A model generated the notes under the pieces. It saw nothing but the letters and a program-made list of their open reading frames with translations, ran no database searches and was not told where the DNA came from. Position numbers and translations under genes: made by a program. A stretch of DNA of 64,000 nt. It comes from an uncultured Flavobacteriaceae bacterium (GTDB taxonomy: Bacteria; Bacteroidota; Bacteroidia; Flavobacteriales; Flavobacteriaceae). Shown here piece by piece: positions 26,280-35,167 of the stretch. The DNA lies in contig CANMLX010000021.1 of assembly GCA_947498845.1 (NCBI GenBank), forward strand, positions 1 to 64,000. The letters are read 5' to 3'. Every line of letters starts with the position of its first letter. Position 1 is the first letter of the stretch.

Positions 26280-26903
26280 ATGAAAAACATTCCCTTACAA
26301 AAATCATTTTTCAGTCTTATTTTGCTACTATCTATTTCGTGTTTATTTAGTTTCAAAAATCACTTACAACAATTCGTTATGTCCTGTGGAACAGATTTTC
26401 ATGGTACTGGACAAATTATTGAAAATTGTACTGAGGACGTCACTATCACCTCTCTTCCAGTAGATGGACACAATGGTACAATTATAGCAGCCGAAATCAC
26501 TTCAGAAGGAAAAATTAGGATTATACCTGGCGTAACTTCAGTAAAAATATTACCAGAAATAACCAGTAGTCTTGATTTAACAATAAATGAAAACAATACA
26601 AGAAGATTACGCCGTTCCAAAATAGGTGGTAATGGTGGCAATACAAGAAAAATTAAAACATACAAAACCCTACAATTAAATTACTATTGGGATGATCAAC
26701 AAAATTTAATAATTGATAAATTAAACACAAAAATTATTAGGTACCAAGTATACAATTTATATGGAGCTATGGTTATAAACAAAAATCGTCCTAAACTTAA
26801 AAATAATAAGCTTCCATTAACACATTTAAAAAGCGCTGCATACATCATAAAAATCGAACTGCAAAACGGAGAAACAATAACAAAAAAAATAATAAAGCAA
26901 TAA
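26280..26903 (+). CDS. Small secreted protein with sorting-domain-like tail
   Basis: About 207 residues from the ATG at 26280. An in-frame ATG 45 bases upstream exists, but MKNIPLQKSFFSLILLLSIS gives a clean signal peptide. The middle is unrecognised (GTGQIIENCTEDVTITSL, NGTIIAAEIT). The last 70 residues (YQVYNLYGAMVINKN to ETITKKIIK) look like the strands of a T9SS type A sorting domain, but the opening YPNP motif is missing. It is divergent from the histidine kinase and followed 27 bases later by another secreted protein. Function unknown. Confidence 0.65.
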   Translation: MKNIPLQKSFFSLILLLSISCLFSFKNHLQQFVMSCGTDFHGTGQIIENCTEDVTITSLPVDGHNGTIIAAEITSEGKIRIIPGVTSVKILPEITSSLDLTINENNTRRLRRSKIGGNGGNTRKIKTYKTLQLNYYWDDQQNLIIDKLNTKIIRYQVYNLYGAMVINKNRPKLKNNKLPLTHLKSAAYIIKIELQNGETITKKIIKQ

Positions 26904-26930
26904 TTATTCAACAACAAATACTATAACAAC

Positions 26931-27866
26931 ATGAAAACAAGAATTTTAACAATCGTAATACTAACAATTAGTCTTGCTATTAACGCACAAGTAGCAACTT
27001 CTTCAACTGGGGGAGCCAACAACTCTTCTTGGGTGATTAAAGGCGGAACAAATAATACACCTGTAGTAGGTCCCCTTTCTACTATTAGAGTAAATGGAAA
27101 TTCAGCTACATCTTCAGGGATAGAAATCAGTTCAGGAATTGGCAATAATAATGGTCAGCAATCTTATGGAGATTTATCTTTTACATCTTTCGGAGGTTTT
27201 AAAGCTCAACTCCAGAATGTTTTTGGTGGAGCTACAAACTTTTCTTTTACAAAAAAGACATTTGGTTCTATAGTCACAACTAAATTCGGTATTGGTACTG
27301 AAAACCCCACAGTAACTTTACATTTAGACAATCTAGGATCTCGTGATGGTATTAAATTTGGTGATAAATTTATTATTAGACAAAACTCTTCTAGTGATGA
27401 TGCTTTTTTTATGGAAAACCTTGTTGCAGGTGACGTATATATTAGATCAGGGTTTAACCCATTTCAAGACAACGGTAATGTTATTTTAAACGACTTTGGA
27501 GGAAATGTAGGTATAGGTATTACAAACCCAAGCGAAAAACTAACCGTAGATGGCAAAATACTTTGCGAAGAGGTAGAAGTAGTTTTAGATGCAACTGCTC
27601 CAGATTATGTATTTGAAAAATATTATAATGGGGTTTCTAATTTAAAGGCTGATTATGTGATGCCTACTCTTGAAGAAGTTGAAGCTTACACCAAAGCCAA
27701 CAATCACTTACCTGAAGTACCAAGTGCAAAAACTTTAAAAGAAGATGGTTTAGAACTTAAAGATATGAGTATGATCTTACTACAAAAAATAGAAGAGTTA
27801 ACATTGTATACTATTGAGCAAGAAAAACGTATTAAGGCTTTGGAAACTAAATTGAGTAAAAAATAG
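26931..27866 (+). CDS. Secreted protein with tail-fibre/S74-like C-terminus
   Basis: A 311-residue protein with a signal peptide (1-19, ending INAQ). The body has beta-rich repeats of the kind seen in Bacteroidetes tail-fibre-like proteins (FGIGTENPTVTLHLDN, GNVGIGITNPSEKLTVDGKI), then a conserved C-terminal block (YKANNHLPEVPS-like NNHLPEVPSAKTLKEDGLEL) ending in a coiled coil (MILLQKIEELTLYTIEQEKR). The family is widespread in Bacteroidota and of unknown function, probably a trimeric surface fibre. Probably co-transcribed with the preceding gene. Confidence 0.75.
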   Translation: MKTRILTIVILTISLAINAQVATSSTGGANNSSWVIKGGTNNTPVVGPLSTIRVNGNSATSSGIEISSGIGNNNGQQSYGDLSFTSFGGFKAQLQNVFGGATNFSFTKKTFGSIVTTKFGIGTENPTVTLHLDNLGSRDGIKFGDKFIIRQNSSSDDAFFMENLVAGDVYIRSGFNPFQDNGNVILNDFGGNVGIGITNPSEKLTVDGKILCEEVEVVLDATAPDYVFEKYYNGVSNLKADYVMPTLEEVEAYTKANNHLPEVPSAKTLKEDGLELKDMSMILLQKIEELTLYTIEQEKRIKALETKLSKK

Positions 27867-27877
27867 ATCTATTCCCT

Positions 27878-27911
27878 AGGCTTATTAAAAATAATTAATT
27901 AGCCTTTTTTT
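27878..27911 (+). terminator. Terminator after tail-fibre-like gene
   Basis: AGGCT (27878-27882) pairs with AGCCT (27901-27905) around an AT-rich loop, followed by seven T. It is 12 bases after the stop codon at 27866. Confidence 0.65.
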
Positions 27912-28042
27912 GTTCTTTAAACTAGCTTAAAGCTACTTAAATACTTATGCAAACATGCATGAGATAGATTTTTATTGACTTTAATTTAGGGTCAGTCTTA
28001 AAAAATTAAAAATGCATTTCATAAAAATTTAATAAAAAAGAA

Positions 28043-30469
28043 ATGAATATAATACAACATAAATTAATACCAATGCTATTTCTACTCTTTACTTTTGTTC
28101 TGTTAGGCCAGACAAAAGAAGAGATTGAATTGCTAACTAAATCTTACATAGAGCAAAGTGCTAGCAATTTCAATTTAAGTTCTAGCGATATCACAGAATG
28201 GAAAATTACAAGTGAACATAAAAGCAAAAAAAGTGATTTAATTCACGTTTATGGCATTCAAAAACACCATGATATTGAAGTTTATAAAGCCAACTTTTAC
28301 CTATGTATTATAGATAAAAACAAAGTTCTTTCTTATAAAAACAATTTCGTTACAGATATAAACACTAAAGACTTAATAAGCAGCAATACTACACCAAAAC
28401 TTTCTGCTATTGATGCTGTTATGTCTGTTTCCAAGCAACTAAAAATGAATACATCTTATAAATCTATAAAGATTATAGAAACTCCCTCTGGAAACAATTT
28501 GAAACAGTTATTAACAGCAAAAGAGATATCACATAACACAATCCCTGCCAAGTTAATGTACTATCAAAACTCTGCAAATCAATTAATCTTAGCGTGGGAC
28601 TTATCTATTGAAGAATTAGATAGTGAAAATTGGTGGAGTCTCAAAGTTGATGCCAATTCAGGTGAAATTTTAGATAAAGTAAACTGGGTTATACATTGTC
28701 CATTTGAAAACCATAATCATGTATTAAACAATACAAGTTTCAATAATTTATCTCCAACTGCAAACTTAGTTGGTGGCTATAATGTTTATCCTTTTCCTGT
28801 AGAAAGCCCTAATCACGGAAGCAGAAGTTTTATTACAAACCCTAGTAATACAAATGCTTCTCCTTTTGGATGGCATGATACTAATGGAAGTAATGGAGCA
28901 GAATTTACTATAACCAGAGGTAATAATGTTCATGCTTTTGAAAATAGTGACAGTAGTACTCCCGAATTCAGCCCTGACGGCGGAAATTCGTTAACTTTTG
29001 ATTTCCCTTTAAATACCACATATACTTCTGGAAACCCATCAAAAGAAGCTGCAATAACAAATTTATTCTATTGGAATAATATTTTACATGATATGTGGTA
29101 TCAGTATGGTTTTGATGAAGCTAGTGGGAATTTTCAAGAAAATAATTATGGTAATGGAGGCATCGGTTCAGACTATGTTAATGCTAGAGCTCAAATAGGC
29201 ATTAGATGTAATGCTACTTTCGGCACTCCTCCTGATGGATTTAATCCTAGAATGAACATGTATGTTTGTGGCAATAGGGATGGCAATTTTGATAATCCAG
29301 TAATAGCACATGAATATGGTCATGGTATTTCAATAAGATTAGTAGGTGGTGCAGCAAACTCAAGTGGATTGCGCAATCAAGAACAAATGGGAGAAGGATG
29401 GAGTGATTGGTTTGGATTAATGATGACTATTAACCCTGAAGATCAAGGAACTAATTTAAGACCCATTGGCACCTGGCTATTTGGTCAAGGTGCAGACGGT
29501 AGCGGAATTAGAAGATGGCCTTACAGCACAGACATAGAAGTAAGTAAATATACATATAATGATGTTAGACTCAATACTTTTTCTGCACCTCACGGGGTTG
29601 GTTCTGTTTGGGCTTCTATGCTTTGGGAACTAACTTGGGAACTTATTAACGAATATGGCTATGATACTGATCTCTATAATGGAACCGGAGGTAATAACAT
29701 CGCTATGCAATTAGTTATCGAAGGCTTAAAGTTAACTCCTGTTAACCCTGGTTTTGTTGATGCCAGAAATGCAATACTACAAGCAGATCAAGCTATTTAT
29801 AATGGAGCTAATCAATGCCATATATGGACCGCTTTTGCAAAAAGAGGACTGGGGTTTAGTGCAGACCAAGGATCTTCTCTTTCTAAATCTGATGGTACAG
29901 AAGCATTTGATGTACCTTCTAACTGTCACCAATGTGAAGAATACGCGACTATTACTGCAACGTCCTCTCCTGTAACTTCTGGAAGTTATATTTCTGTATC
30001 AAATACTATTACTTCGTTTGGTAAAATAGAAAGTGGTGCTAATGTAACTTATTCAGCAGGTGGAAAAAACATTTTAAAACCTAGCTTTCACGCAAAGTCA
30101 GGGTCTCTTTTCAAAGCTCGAATTGAGGGATGTAATAATACAGCAAAATCATCTAAACAGAAGCGCCCTCAATATGAAGAAATATTAATTTCTAAAAAAC
30201 AAACTTCCAATCTCATAAAAGAAGAAGTTAATATTATAAAACTATATCCTAACCCTACATCTGATATTGTAACCATTTCAAGCATTGAAAATATATCATC
30301 CTGGGTATTAAATAATAGTTTTGGAGCTATTTATCTTAACGAAAACTCGAAAAGTAATAATACAAAAACAGTCTCCTTAGATTTAAGTAATTACTCTACG
30401 GGAATTTATTTTCTTAACATAAAACTCAAAAATGGCAAACACATAATTAAAAAAATAATTAAAGAATAG
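28043..30469 (+). CDS. M36 fungalysin-family metallopeptidase, T9SS-secreted
   Basis: An 808-residue secreted zinc peptidase. Signal peptide (1-23), FTP/PepSY-type propeptide (about 30-215, ending VDANSGEILDKVNWV), M36 catalytic domain (about 220-630) with zinc motif HEYGH in NPVIAHEYGHGISIRLVGG and the downstream glutamate in EQMGEGWSDWFGL, a beta-structured region with FHAKSGSLFKARIEGC, and a type A sorting domain (KLYPNPTSD). It degrades proteins outside the cell. The propeptide should keep it inactive until export. Confidence 0.93.
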   Translation: MNIIQHKLIPMLFLLFTFVLLGQTKEEIELLTKSYIEQSASNFNLSSSDITEWKITSEHKSKKSDLIHVYGIQKHHDIEVYKANFYLCIIDKNKVLSYKNNFVTDINTKDLISSNTTPKLSAIDAVMSVSKQLKMNTSYKSIKIIETPSGNNLKQLLTAKEISHNTIPAKLMYYQNSANQLILAWDLSIEELDSENWWSLKVDANSGEILDKVNWVIHCPFENHNHVLNNTSFNNLSPTANLVGGYNVYPFPVESPNHGSRSFITNPSNTNASPFGWHDTNGSNGAEFTITRGNNVHAFENSDSSTPEFSPDGGNSLTFDFPLNTTYTSGNPSKEAAITNLFYWNNILHDMWYQYGFDEASGNFQENNYGNGGIGSDYVNARAQIGIRCNATFGTPPDGFNPRMNMYVCGNRDGNFDNPVIAHEYGHGISIRLVGGAANSSGLRNQEQMGEGWSDWFGLMMTINPEDQGTNLRPIGTWLFGQGADGSGIRRWPYSTDIEVSKYTYNDVRLNTFSAPHGVGSVWASMLWELTWELINEYGYDTDLYNGTGGNNIAMQLVIEGLKLTPVNPGFVDARNAILQADQAIYNGANQCHIWTAFAKRGLGFSADQGSSLSKSDGTEAFDVPSNCHQCEEYATITATSSPVTSGSYISVSNTITSFGKIESGANVTYSAGGKNILKPSFHAKSGSLFKARIEGCNNTAKSSKQKRPQYEEILISKKQTSNLIKEEVNIIKLYPNPTSDIVTISSIENISSWVLNNSFGAIYLNENSKSNNTKTVSLDLSNYSTGIYFLNIKLKNGKHIIKKIIKE

Positions 30470-30506
30470 GGTTGATTGATTAATTAGCAGAAACCTCTCA
30501 TTATCA

Positions 30507-30540
30507 AAAACGTCTAGAGCTCACATCTAGGCGTTTTTTT
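30507..30540 (+). terminator. Terminator after M36 peptidase
   Basis: Stem AACGTCTAGA with TCTAGGCGTT (one G-T pair), loop GCTCACA, then seven T. It lies 37 bases after the stop codon. Confidence 0.85.
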
Positions 30541-30548
30541 TATCTTTG
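30541..30548 (+). promoter_or_regulatory. -7 box of the cyclophilin gene, abutting a terminator
   Basis: TATCTTTG, an exact TAnnTTTG match, starts on the base after the T-run of the upstream terminator and lies 16 bases before the ATG at 30565. The -33 position would fall inside the terminator stem. Confidence 0.45.
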
Positions 30549-30564
30549 ATTTTAAAATCAATGT

Positions 30565-31263
30565 ATGCGTTTACTTTTTTTACTAAGCCTTTCAATATTA
30601 CTTTTCAATTGTAAAAACGAAAAACAAAAAAACAACATACCTAATACTACCCCAACACAACAAAAAGCAGAAAAAAAAGTAGAAAAACAACAAAAAGACA
30701 CTCTGGAATTCCCCATTCTAGACGACAAAAACGCCATGGAGTTCTTTTTACAATACGAAAAAGAGCATAAAGAAAATAAAGTGCGTATCACTACAGATTT
30801 TGGCTCCTTTGATGTATTGTTGTTTAACGAAACCAAATTCCACCGTGCTAACTTTATCTATCTTACAAAACGCAGGTATTTTATCGACACACAATTTTAC
30901 CGTGTGATAGACAACTTTATGGTACAGGCAGGAAGTAGTGACGATAGAAAAATAGGCCGTAAACGAAAAGCTATTGGCAGGTACTTACTCCCTGTGGATG
31001 GTAAACGTGGTTTTAAGCACGATCGTGGTGTGATATCTATGCCCAGTAGTGATATCGAAAATCCACATAAACTCGCATCGCCTTACGAGTTTTTTATTGT
31101 CCAGCAAAAAGGTGGTGCACACTATTTAAATGGTGATTATACCGTATTTGGAAAAGTAATTAAAGGCATGGACGTGATTGATAAAATTGCCGCAGTAGAT
31201 ACCGACGAAGCCGATTGGCCATTAAGTAATATTTATATTAGAAATGTGGAAATCATCAATTAA
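30565..31263 (+). CDS. Cyclophilin-type peptidyl-prolyl isomerase lipoprotein
   Basis: A 232-residue protein. N-terminal lipobox LSILLFNC (Cys14), a Lys/Gln-rich spacer, then a cyclophilin domain (about 72-232) with TDFGSFDVLLF, TQFYRVIDNFMVQAG, GVISMPSSD, FFIVQQ and YTVFGKVIKGMDVIDKIA. It should catalyse proline cis-trans isomerisation of envelope proteins while anchored to a membrane. An ATG at 30561 is in another frame, so the start at 30565 is clear. Confidence 0.92.
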   Translation: MRLLFLLSLSILLFNCKNEKQKNNIPNTTPTQQKAEKKVEKQQKDTLEFPILDDKNAMEFFLQYEKEHKENKVRITTDFGSFDVLLFNETKFHRANFIYLTKRRYFIDTQFYRVIDNFMVQAGSSDDRKIGRKRKAIGRYLLPVDGKRGFKHDRGVISMPSSDIENPHKLASPYEFFIVQQKGGAHYLNGDYTVFGKVIKGMDVIDKIAAVDTDEADWPLSNIYIRNVEIIN

Positions 31264-31320
31264 CAATTAACAATTAACAATTAACAATTAACAATTAACA
31301 ATTAACAATTAACAATTAAC
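31261..31320. repeat. Heptamer tandem repeat (TAACAAT)n
   Basis: About 8.6 direct copies of TAACAAT run on from the stop codon of the cyclophilin gene; the first TAA is the stop. Shorter tandem motifs (TGCCTAC, CACATCAA) follow up to 31500. Likely slippage-prone and variable between strains. Confidence 0.9.
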
Positions 31321-31500
31321 AAAATATACATTATCTTATATTGAACACTAACTAAAACCTGATTAATTCTAATAAACTTACCAACAACTTACAATTACCT
31401 ACTGCCTACTGCCTACTAAAAATCACAAAACCATCACAACACACCCAACCATTACCACATTAACACATCAACACATCAACTCATTACCACATCAACAAAC

Positions 31501-32223
31501 CTAAAGCATATCCTGAGTATAATAATTATAATCTTTTAAGATCACGTCTATAAACTCAATATCGTTTTTTTGTTTTACGTCTTTAATCCCAACAACTTCT
31601 ATCAATTTATTACGCAACTTTATTAACGTAGGATAATCTTTTCCTGCTTTTGCCCTTACAAAGGTATCTTTTATAATGCGCGCATCGTTATCAGAAAGTT
31701 TAATAACATTAGGGTATGTAGGTTTATAATTTGTATTTAACTGCTCCAAAATAGTATGGTTAATATTCACCTTCTCTCTTAAACTAATTACTCCAGTACC
31801 TGCAGCCATATCCCCTATACGCTGTTGTTTTTTATTAAAAAGAATTACAAAAAAGCCTAGTCCAAATAAAAAGACATCCACAATTCTAAAAAACCAACGT
31901 ACCACATAATCGGACAGCGATGCCTGAAAACCATCTATTTTAACCACTTTAATTTTTAAAGCACGCTTCCCTATGGTTTGGCCTTCAAGAAAAGATTCTA
32001 ATGTTAAGGTATAAAACATTACGGGAAAGCTTAACACCGTATTAATAGCTATTTGAGACCATCTATCCATATCTTCAAAAGCACCAAAAATTTGATTAAG
32101 AAGAATTAAATAACCAATCTTTATAGCGGTATCAATAAAAAAAGCCACCAATCGTTCTCCTACTCCAGCTGCAGTAAAGCTTATTTTTACATTTTGGGTC
32201 GTATTAATTTGTAACTCTGACAT
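31501..32223 (-). CDS. RDD-family membrane protein
   Basis: A 240-residue membrane protein. The N-terminal RDD domain (about 10-150) has VGERLVAFFIDTAIKIG with the Arg-Asp pair, a second membrane helix (INTVLSFPVMFYTLTLES), GQTIGKRALKIKVV, and a third helix (FFRIVDVFLFGLGFFVILFN). The C-terminal 90 residues are soluble and charged. It is divergent from the SpoIIM-like gene with only 25 bases between the starts, so the two must share a control region. RDD/SpoIIM/DUF4129/DUF4350/MoxR/DUF58 is a stable Bacteroidetes cluster of unclear envelope function. Confidence 0.9.
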   Translation of the reverse strand: MSELQINTTQNVKISFTAAGVGERLVAFFIDTAIKIGYLILLNQIFGAFEDMDRWSQIAINTVLSFPVMFYTLTLESFLEGQTIGKRALKIKVVKIDGFQASLSDYVVRWFFRIVDVFLFGLGFFVILFNKKQQRIGDMAAGTGVISLREKVNINHTILEQLNTNYKPTYPNVIKLSDNDARIIKDTFVRAKAGKDYPTLIKLRNKLIEVVGIKDVKQKNDIEFIDVILKDYNYYTQDML

Positions 32224-32248
32224 TTTATATTTTAATTTATCTCAAATT

Positions 32249-33232
32249 ATGAGAGAAGTTGCATTTATAAAGCAAAATAAAGAAAAATGGCTGAGTTTAG
32301 AGAATGCTATTTTTAATAATGCTATTAATGACCCCGATGAACTGGCATCGCAATACATCCATTTAGTAAACGATTTAGCTTACGCACAGACCTATTACCC
32401 CAAAAGTAAGGTTATTGAATATTTAAATCAACTAGCGGTAAAGACATTCCAAAAAATATATAAAACTAAACGGCATGACACCAACAGAATAATTAGTTTT
32501 TGGAAAACCGAAATACCACTTATCTGTTACCAATATAGAAAATTTATTTATGTAGCCTTCATCATTTTTTTTGCTTTCACCTTTATTGGAGCTATTTCTG
32601 CCGCTAACGATGGTGAATTTGTGCGCTCTATTTTAGGTGACGAATACGTAAACATGACCATTGAAAATATTGAAGCTGGAGATCCCGTTGCTGTTTATAA
32701 AAGTGGAAGCAATTGGGGCAGTTTTATTGGCATTACCATTAACAATTTACGAGTAGGCATCATTGCTTTTGTTTTAGGCGTTTTTATAGGCATAGGCACA
32801 TTATACATTATGTTTAAAAACTGTATTATGTTGGGCTCTTTTCAATATTTTTTCTACGAAAAACAAGTGTTTTGGGAAAGTGTTCGTGGTATTTGGATCC
32901 ATGGTGCCATGGAAATTTTTGCTATAGTGATAGAAGCTGCTGCCGGATTAATTTTAGGTGCTAGCATTCTGTTTCCAGCGACACATTCTAGGTACACATC
33001 TTTTAAATTAGGCGCTAAAACGGGTATTAAAATTTTAATAAGCACCTTCCCTTTTACATTCGCAGCAGGTTTTCTAGAAGGGTTTATTACACGTTATTCT
33101 AATATAATGCCTAATTGGTTATCGGTAGGTATTATATTATCTACTTTGGGACTTATTAGTTATTATTACCTTATTTATCCATATAAAATTCAAAAACAAG
33201 TTACAAAAGCGCCTTTGCTAGCATCAGTTTAA
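32249..33232 (+). CDS. SpoIIM-like (stage II sporulation protein M) membrane protein
   Basis: A 327-residue membrane protein of the SpoIIM/DUF95 family. The N-terminal 90 residues are soluble (REVAFIKQNKEKWLSLE, typical family start), followed by several membrane helices (FIYVAFIIFFAFTFIGAIS, VGIIAFVLGVFIGIGTLYIM, IVIEAAAGLILGASILFP, and two more) and the family block GAMEIFAIVIEAAAG. This organism does not sporulate; in Bacteroidetes the family is part of the MoxR cluster. Its stop overlaps the next ATG by one base. Confidence 0.9.
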   Translation: MREVAFIKQNKEKWLSLENAIFNNAINDPDELASQYIHLVNDLAYAQTYYPKSKVIEYLNQLAVKTFQKIYKTKRHDTNRIISFWKTEIPLICYQYRKFIYVAFIIFFAFTFIGAISAANDGEFVRSILGDEYVNMTIENIEAGDPVAVYKSGSNWGSFIGITINNLRVGIIAFVLGVFIGIGTLYIMFKNCIMLGSFQYFFYEKQVFWESVRGIWIHGAMEIFAIVIEAAAGLILGASILFPATHSRYTSFKLGAKTGIKILISTFPFTFAAGFLEGFITRYSNIMPNWLSVGIILSTLGLISYYYLIYPYKIQKQVTKAPLLASV

Positions 33233-33957
33233 TGATTAAAAAGATAGCACATATCATATATATATTGGTGTTTACAATGGTATGCACTCAAATTAGTAAT
33301 GCCATAAACCCAATTCAAGACCCCGAATTTAATAGAAGATTCGATAATGATTTTAAAGAACGCTATTCTGGGAGAAATTTTAATTATGAGGGCAAAAAAG
33401 TAGTTAACAAAACCCAAGCAGGCTCTGGACAATATGAAGATTACAAAAAAGAAAAAACAAAAATTAAAGAGCGTAATAACGCTGATGAAATCACCATAAA
33501 TTTTGGCCCTTTTGGATGGATATTCTATATTATTTTAGGGGCTGCGGTTATATATCTAGCCTATGTTTTATTAAACGAAGGCGGAACTGGCTTGTTTTCT
33601 TCTGGAAAAAACAAAACTATTACTAATTACGACGATATTACTGCCGAAAATATTGAGCACGCAGATATCCATGCACTTATTAAAAAAGCTGAAAACGATA
33701 CTAATTACAGACTTGCCATTCGTTATTACTACTTATTAGTGCTAAAAACACTAAGCCTAAAAAACCATATAAAATTTGAAGACGACAAGACAAATGCCGA
33801 ATACCTTAATGAGTTAAACGAAAAGCCTTTTAGTAAATCTTTTGCTTACACCTCTTACTTATACAATTACATCTGGTATGGTAAGTTTTCACTAGATAAC
33901 TCACAATATACCAAAGCAAAACACAATTTTACAACCCTTTTAAATCAGGTAAACTAA
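33232..33957 (+). CDS. DUF4129-containing membrane protein
   Basis: A 241-residue protein with an N-terminal signal or anchor (1-22), a membrane helix at about 87-106 (GWIFYIILGAAVIYLAYVLL), and a C-terminal DUF4129 helical domain (about 135-240, with AIRYYYLLVLKTLS and YLYNYIWYGKF). It overlaps both neighbours by one base each, proving tight translational coupling in the SpoIIM-DUF4129-DUF4350-MoxR run. DUF4129 is also found at the C-terminus of transglutaminase-like proteins in such clusters. Confidence 0.88.
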   Translation: MIKKIAHIIYILVFTMVCTQISNAINPIQDPEFNRRFDNDFKERYSGRNFNYEGKKVVNKTQAGSGQYEDYKKEKTKIKERNNADEITINFGPFGWIFYIILGAAVIYLAYVLLNEGGTGLFSSGKNKTITNYDDITAENIEHADIHALIKKAENDTNYRLAIRYYYLLVLKTLSLKNHIKFEDDKTNAEYLNELNEKPFSKSFAYTSYLYNYIWYGKFSLDNSQYTKAKHNFTTLLNQVN

Positions 33958-35165
33958 TGAAAAAAGTTTTACCTATAGTACTAGTCCTAGTGGCTCTCAT
34001 TATTTTTGCAGCTATTGCATTAGGATCAAAACGTACAAGAACAGTAGATTGGGAAGAATCGTTTAATGAAAAAAGTAACAAACCTTATGGCTTAAGTATA
34101 CTTTATAAAGAATTAAATAATTTATTTGAAAACGATACTATAAGAACCATTTACCATCAACCCTCTAGTTATTTAAATGCTAATTCCGAAGATGGCTATG
34201 GTGACCATATTGCTAAAGGTATTTATATAAAAGTTGGTAATTCCGATTATCTTACAAGCTATTCTGTAAATAAACTTTTGGATTTTGTAAACGAAGGGAA
34301 TACCCTTTTTATATCAGACTACTACTTTGCACAAGAACTACACGACACTTTAAATGTAGATGTTGATTTTGAATTCAATCCAAAAAAAGATAGTATATCA
34401 CAGTTATTCTTCAGAAATAAAAATTTAAATAAGGTTACGATTGATAAAAACGAAGGCGACTATTATTTTTCTGGTTTTGATGAAGACAATTACAAAATTT
34501 TAGGTTACGCTAAAACCGATAAACAACGCGTTAACTTTATCCAAATACCTTTTGGTGATGGTAAAATACTATTACATACCGAGCCTAAAATATTTACAAA
34601 TTATAACATACTAAAAGAGGAGCGTTACACCTATGTAGAAAATGTATTATCCTACATACCAGATGGCAACATCTATTTTGACTCTTATTATAAAAGACAA
34701 ACCGCTTATGATGGTGATGTTGAAAAGAAATCAAATTTAAGTTGGTTTTTAGAGCAATTAGCCTTTAGATGGGCATGGTACACTGCACTTATATTTGCGC
34801 TTTTATTTATGATTTTTAATGCCAAGCGCAGGCAACGTATCATTAAAATAATAAAGCCATTACAAAACACGACTTTGGCTTTTGTAAAAACCATTTCCAA
34901 TCTGTATATAGAAACTAAAGATTATAAAAACCTTATCGATAAAAAAACTACCTATTTTCTGGAAAAAATAAGATCCGATTTCAATTTAGACACTTCAAAG
35001 CTTGATGAAGAATTTATGACTAAATTGGCTGGAAAATCTGGAAAGAAAAAAGACGATGTAAAAGAAATTATCAAATACATTAATTGGTTAAGAACTAAAA
35101 ACGAATTTTTTGAGGAAAATCTCATTAAATTAAACAGGCATATAGAAGCTTTTTATTCAAAATAA
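33957..35165 (+). CDS. DUF4350-containing membrane protein
   Basis: A 402-residue protein with an N-terminal membrane helix (3-20), an extracytoplasmic DUF4350 domain (about 35-230, KPYGLSILYKELNNLF, and the GNTLFISDYYF strand), a second helix (about 275-293, WYTALIFALLFMIFNAKRR) and a cytoplasmic helical tail. DUF4350 resembles the glutamine-amidotransferase/ThuA-like fold region of Gld-type proteins and is always next to MoxR and DUF58 in this cluster. Function unknown. Confidence 0.85.
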   Translation: MKKVLPIVLVLVALIIFAAIALGSKRTRTVDWEESFNEKSNKPYGLSILYKELNNLFENDTIRTIYHQPSSYLNANSEDGYGDHIAKGIYIKVGNSDYLTSYSVNKLLDFVNEGNTLFISDYYFAQELHDTLNVDVDFEFNPKKDSISQLFFRNKNLNKVTIDKNEGDYYFSGFDEDNYKILGYAKTDKQRVNFIQIPFGDGKILLHTEPKIFTNYNILKEERYTYVENVLSYIPDGNIYFDSYYKRQTAYDGDVEKKSNLSWFLEQLAFRWAWYTALIFALLFMIFNAKRRQRIIKIIKPLQNTTLAFVKTISNLYIETKDYKNLIDKKTTYFLEKIRSDFNLDTSKLDEEFMTKLAGKSGKKKDDVKEIIKYINWLRTKNEFFEENLIKLNRHIEAFYSK

Positions 35166-35167
35166 TT

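Noticed and set aside
31261..31320. Heptamer array considered as a CRISPR or replication iteron array
   Set aside because: Direct 7-base units without spacers, starting at a stop codon, with no cas, rep or integrase gene nearby; a simple tandem repeat explains it.
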